DNA from: an uncultured Prevotella sp.
Lineage (GTDB): Bacteria; Bacteroidota; Bacteroidia; Bacteroidales; Bacteroidaceae
DNA length: 18,211 bases
Reading direction: 5' to 3'
Assembly (NCBI GenBank): GCA_900553595.1
Contig: USEC01000036.1
Span: forward strand, 1-18,211
Part shown: piece by piece, positions 14,634 to 18,211 of the stretch
Layout: every line of letters begins with the position of its first letter
Position numbering within the stretch: position 1 is the first letter of the stretch
Translations under genes and position numbers: made by a program
Notes under the pieces: model-generated
What the model was told of the DNA's origin: nothing
Seen by the model: the letters and a program-made list of their open reading frames with translations, nothing else
Databases searched by the model: none

Positions 14634-16172
14634 ATGAAGAAAATCACACTTTTGCTTTCGGCCTTGTGCCTGACGGCAGCCGTTCCTGCCACCATGCAGG
14701 CACAGAGCGAGTTCAAACTCGTGGAGGAAAGCGTCACCGACGCCGACAACACGCCGCTTCCGGTATTCCCCGTTCCCTCCGAACGGCAGCTGAAGTGGAA
14801 CGAGACGGAGTTCTACGCCTTCTACCATTACGGAATGAACACATACACGGCATCGGAATGGGGTGCCGGAACAGAGAACGAATCGCGCTTCGCACCGACA
14901 AAGAAACCCAACCCGCGCCAATGGCTCACAGCCGCTAAGGCAGCAGGAATGAAGGGCGGCATAGCCGTGGTGAAACACCACGACGGCTTCTGTCTGTGGC
15001 CAACAAAGACAACGACACACTGCGTGTCATCGTCATCCAGCGCCAACGCCAAGGCCACCAACATACCGCAGGACTTCGCCGACGCCGCACGCGACCTCGG
15101 CATGAAGTACGGTTTCTACGTGTCGCCGTGGGACCTGAGTTCACCCTACTGGGGCGAGAAGGACAAAGACGGCAACTACACCGACAACTACGCCAAGAAA
15201 GTGTTCCTGCCACAGTGCGTGGAACTGGCAAAATACGGCACCGACCAGTTTGAGATGTGGTTCGACGGAGCTACCGGCGGCGACCATGAAGGCGGCTACG
15301 GCAGCAAGACATCTACCGAAAAGCGCACCATCGACAACGCACAGACCTACTACGACATACCCAATCTGCGCGACTCCATACACAACCTGCTCCCCGACTG
15401 CGTGATGTGGGGCGTGGGCGGCGAGGCACGCTGGATAGGAAACGAACAGGGATGGGCAGGCGAAACAAACTGGGCCATGGGCGATGCCGAGACCGGCGAT
15501 GAGAACGGATGGCAATGGCATCCGGGCGAAAGCGACGCCAAGGCAACGACAGGAGGATGGTTCTGGAAATCGTCGGATGTGATGCTCAGCGCCGAACGCC
15601 TCTTCCAGATGTACCTTGAGACTGTGGGACGCAACGCGACACTCATCCTCAACCTGCCGCCCGACCGCAGCGGTGAACTGCCGGCAAGCACCGTCAGCCG
15701 CATGGAGGAACTCGGAGCACTGATGGCAAAACGCCTCGGCACCGACCTTGCAACATCGGCCAAGGTGAGCGTGAGCGAGACACGACAGGCCGGAGCCAAC
15801 CGCAACTACGCCGCAACAAACATGACCGACGGCGACAAGAACACCTACTGGGCCACCAACGACGGCACCACACAGGCCACAATAACCCTCACATGGGACG
15901 ATGTGAAGACAGTGCGCTATGTCAGTCTGATGGAATACATACGCCTGGGACAGCGCGTGAAGAGCTTCACCATAGAGACAAGCGAGGACGGCAAGAACTT
16001 CACCCGACGCGCATCGAATGTCGGCACAACGACAATAGGCTACAAGCGCATCATACCCCTCAACGGAAGCACAAAGGCAAGCTACGGCACCGGCTACAAG
16101 GCCAAGGCCGTGCGCATCACCATCAACGACAGCAAGGCATGCCCGCTCATCCACACACTCTCTGTTTACTAA
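14634..16172 (+). CDS. Secreted GH29 alpha-L-fucosidase with C-terminal F5/8C domain
   Basis: The product has 512 residues with a signal peptide ending about residue 23 (TMQA). The GH29 (beta/alpha)8 barrel occupies about 45-365. It shows FYHYGMNTYTASEWG, the active-site HHDGFCLWP, GMKYGFYVSPWD, the nucleophile motif EMWFDGA (D211) and LILNLPPDRSGELP. The spacing and the EWG / GEARWIGNEQGW region suggest subfamily B, which prefers alpha-1,3/1,4 fucose in Lewis-type glycans; this is inference. Residues about 375-512 form a discoidin-type F5/8C (CBM32-like) domain (ATNMTDGDKNTYWAT, WDDVKTVRYVSLMEY, FTIETSEDGKNF) likely binding galactose-type sugars. It is first in an operon with the next gene, 24 bp away. 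Confidence 0.94.
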   Translation: MKKITLLLSALCLTAAVPATMQAQSEFKLVEESVTDADNTPLPVFPVPSERQLKWNETEFYAFYHYGMNTYTASEWGAGTENESRFAPTKKPNPRQWLTAAKAAGMKGGIAVVKHHDGFCLWPTKTTTHCVSSSSSANAKATNIPQDFADAARDLGMKYGFYVSPWDLSSPYWGEKDKDGNYTDNYAKKVFLPQCVELAKYGTDQFEMWFDGATGGDHEGGYGSKTSTEKRTIDNAQTYYDIPNLRDSIHNLLPDCVMWGVGGEARWIGNEQGWAGETNWAMGDAETGDENGWQWHPGESDAKATTGGWFWKSSDVMLSAERLFQMYLETVGRNATLILNLPPDRSGELPASTVSRMEELGALMAKRLGTDLATSAKVSVSETRQAGANRNYAATNMTDGDKNTYWATNDGTTQATITLTWDDVKTVRYVSLMEYIRLGQRVKSFTIETSEDGKNFTRRASNVGTTTIGYKRIIPLNGSTKASYGTGYKAKAVRITINDSKACPLIHTLSVY

Positions 16173-16196
16173 CACACACAACAACAAGCAAACATC

Positions 16197-17912
16197 ATGA
16201 ACGCAAAGAAATATATATGCCTGGCAGGAATAATGATTCCCATGGCCATGCAGGCGCAGAACCAGACCATCTGCGACTTCGAGACAGCCGACAGCTACAA
16301 GAAGGTGAGCGTGTATGACACATGGGCGGATTCGCCATTCCGCACCGGCCGCCTCAAAGGCAATGCCAAGGTGGTGAACAACCACCTCAACGACACCGAC
16401 ATCACTCTGGGATACGCACCCAACACCTCATCGAAGATACTCGGCGTGCAGCGCTCACGCTTCGGCAGCAACACCTTCGGCGCACTCGTGGAACTGAAGG
16501 AACCCCTGGCACTGAAGAAACAGACGCAGTATGTACATATAAAGATGTATGCACCGAAGTCAAGCAAGGTGATGCTCATAGGACTGGGCAACAGAACCGA
16601 CCGCACACATCAGCCGAAGACCACCGAACAGTTCTGGAGCGTGCCACGCAACCAGGTGGAAGCCAACAAATGGTGCGACATCGTCTTCCCCATCTCAGGA
16701 GCCAACGGCATCAACATCTACAGCCTGCTCGTAGTAGTGGACCGCGAGTCGCCGCACGCACTCAGTGCCGACTACGCCGCCTACATCGACGACATCATCC
16801 TCAGCACAAGCAGCGACCCGTTCTTCTCAAGCACCCCCTACCCGATAAACTATGAGACCTCGACGAAGATAACACACGCCGAACGCTACACCACAGGCAT
16901 CACCTTCAAGGGCAGCGAAGGCACACAGAACATCGCCGTAAACCAGAAGACGGACAAACTGCTCTACCACGACAAGATGGCCACCACCATTCTCGCCAAA
17001 CCCGGAGAGACGCTGACACCGACAGCCAACTTCAACGGCAGCTGGATGGCAGGCTATGTCTATATAGACAAGGGCAACGACGGCGCATTCAACGTGACAT
17101 ACAACGACAACAGCATCACCGACATGGGCGACCTCATGAGCTACTCGCTCTTCAAAGGCAAGACCAGCACGGGCGCAACCGTCGCAGGCACACAGTCGCC
17201 AAGCGCAAACGCACCGGCATTCACAATACCGGAAGAACAGAAGCCGGGCTTCTACCGCATCCGTTACAAGCTTGACTGGGACAACGTGGATCCGGGTGGC
17301 AACACCACCGCAGCCAACCCCATCACCGGCAACGGCGGAATCATCGTCGATGCACGCATCAACATACATGCCGACAACGTGAATCTGTCGCGTGCGACAG
17401 AAGAGAACGGCGGCGGACTCAACGGCGACATCCTGCTTGCCAACGGCGATGCCGTGACAGGCAAGACCACACCTTTCAACAAGGCATTCGCAGTCAAGGC
17501 TATCCCCGCACCCGGATTCGAGTTCGACTATGTGAAGATACGCCACGGCTACAACCTCGAAGGTGTCAACGAACTCTACGGCAACAAGCAGTGGGAGGAA
17601 GTGAGAGTGAACGCATCGCAGTTCACCAACGGCGAGTACACCATCCCAGCATCAATGGTTGATGGCGACCTGCGCTTCGTGCCGTTCTTCAAAAGCGTCA
17701 CCGCCATCAGCGAAACAGAAGCAAAGGACAACGGCGTTTCCTTTCGCACAGAACCAGGCAAACTGATTGTCAGCACAGAGTCGGCACAGAGCCTTAACAT
17801 CGTCGATACGACAGGGAGCGCAGTCTTCAGCGGAACAGTGGAAGGCACACACACCATCATGCTCCATGCCGGCGTGTATGTAGCGAACGGCAAGAAACTG
17901 CTGGTGCCGTAA
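16197..17912 (+). CDS. Secreted glycan-binding-like protein with Por-type C-terminal sorting tail
   Basis: The product has 571 residues with a signal peptide ending about residue 20 (MIPMAMQA). Residues 25-205 look like a jelly-roll binding domain (CDFETADSYKKVSV, LGVQRSRFGSNTFGALVEL, YAAYIDDIILS). Residues about 282-400 resemble a GEVED-type beta-sandwich (WMAGYVYIDKGNDGAF, FTIPEEQKPGFYRIRYKLDW). Residues about 530-571 match the Bacteroidetes C-terminal sorting domain pattern (SLNIVDTTGSAVFSG, GVYVANGKKLLV). No catalytic motif was recognised. Its position 24 bp after the fucosidase suggests it binds or displays the same substrate; that is inference. A strong terminator follows. Confidence 0.82.
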   Translation: MNAKKYICLAGIMIPMAMQAQNQTICDFETADSYKKVSVYDTWADSPFRTGRLKGNAKVVNNHLNDTDITLGYAPNTSSKILGVQRSRFGSNTFGALVELKEPLALKKQTQYVHIKMYAPKSSKVMLIGLGNRTDRTHQPKTTEQFWSVPRNQVEANKWCDIVFPISGANGINIYSLLVVVDRESPHALSADYAAYIDDIILSTSSDPFFSSTPYPINYETSTKITHAERYTTGITFKGSEGTQNIAVNQKTDKLLYHDKMATTILAKPGETLTPTANFNGSWMAGYVYIDKGNDGAFNVTYNDNSITDMGDLMSYSLFKGKTSTGATVAGTQSPSANAPAFTIPEEQKPGFYRIRYKLDWDNVDPGGNTTAANPITGNGGIIVDARINIHADNVNLSRATEENGGGLNGDILLANGDAVTGKTTPFNKAFAVKAIPAPGFEFDYVKIRHGYNLEGVNELYGNKQWEEVRVNASQFTNGEYTIPASMVDGDLRFVPFFKSVTAISETEAKDNGVSFRTEPGKLIVSTESAQSLNIVDTTGSAVFSGTVEGTHTIMLHAGVYVANGKKLLVP

Positions 17913-17939
17913 AGCATCAACAGACTGACACATAAAACA

Positions 17940-17998
17940 GCGGCAGACCGAAGCCACGCCCACCCATCTGTGGACAGCTTCAGTCTGCCGCCGTTTTT
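17940..17998 (+). terminator. Terminator of the fucosidase operon
   Basis: GCGGCAGAC (17940-17948) pairs with GTCTGCCGC (17983-17991) and GAAGC (17950-17954) with GCTTC (17977-17981), 22-nt loop, followed by GTTTTT. Confidence 0.9.
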
Positions 17999-18016
17999 CG
18001 TATCTACACCTATTAG

Positions 18017-18155
18017 GAGTTACGAGTTAGGAATTACGACTTAGGATTTATGAATTATGAATTCTTAATTATGAATTAGCAACATAGGAGGTCGAGCGGG
18101 ACGCTCGACCTCCTATGTTGCCAATTCATAATTCGTAATTCCTAACTCGTAATTC
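18017..18155. repeat. Heptanucleotide-repeat arms around a perfect 20-bp hairpin
   Basis: Nine in-register 7-mers of consensus GAATTAN run from 18017 to 18079, and five inverted copies from 18121 to 18155. Between them 18079-18098 pairs perfectly with 18102-18121 around a 3-nt loop. The outer three units of each arm are complementary at 20 of 21 positions; the left arm has four extra units. No protein is encoded and no mobile-element gene is adjacent. Confidence 0.85.
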
Positions 18156-18211
18156 CTCGTAAGCGTATCCGCGATGCAGCCTTGTACACGTTCGTTCATC
18201 ATTATACCTTT

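Noticed and set aside
15141..16385. Minus-strand open frame of 414 codons across the fucosidase gene
   Set aside because: The GH29 frame has full catalytic and binding-domain motifs; the antisense product is cysteine/histidine-rich noise typical of a shadow frame.

Overview
The window is from a Bacteroidales genome, most likely Prevotellaceae or a close relative. The basis is Bacteroidetes-type promoters (TTTG, about 20 bp, TAnnTTTG) before most genes, near-absence of Shine-Dalgarno sequences, a short-cysteine lipobox in the lipoproteins, a phosphate-selective-type porin, a GH92/GH29/GH16 glycosidase set and a Por-type C-terminal sorting tail. This assignment is inference; no marker gene is complete here.

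Left edge (1-802): a minus-strand promoter and leader with a GTTCTTTGA antitermination-like box look like the start of a ribosomal RNA operon whose 16S gene lies off the left edge. Beside it is a minus-strand toxin-antitoxin pair in which the RelE-like toxin has lost its N-terminal part.

1100-5960: a secreted GH16 beta-glucanase, a roughly 200-bp MITE-like inverted-repeat element, a porin of the OprO/OprP family, and a convergent secreted GH92 alpha-mannosidase, with a bidirectional terminator between the last two.

5960-9080: an OmpA-family lipoprotein, a convergent small lipoprotein, an intergenic region with nested palindromes, an EamA/DMT permease and a minus-strand tRNA-Val(CAC). Shared bidirectional hairpins separate the convergent pairs.

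9124-11300: a two-gene minus-strand operon, GT4 followed by GT2, probably for surface polysaccharide or glycan assembly.

11540-12096: an 850-bp spacer with no protein gene. It holds a well-formed promoter and an intrinsic terminator about 175 nt apart, which together indicate a small RNA, and then a tandem array of 22-bp palindromic repeats.

12097-18211: a 793-residue secreted protein with cysteine-pair motifs and SLH-like repeats, then an operon of a GH29 alpha-fucosidase and a secreted glycan-binding-like protein with a sorting tail. A strong terminator follows. The right edge has a perfect 20-bp hairpin flanked by inverted arrays of degenerate 7-bp repeats.

Functionally, three different secreted glycosidases (beta-glucan, alpha-mannose, alpha-fucose), a sugar/anion-type porin and a small permease fit a host- or plant-glycan forager. 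No SusC/SusD pair is present, so this is not a classical polysaccharide utilization locus. The least explained items are the small RNA, the SLH-like protein and the three families of non-coding palindromic repeats.
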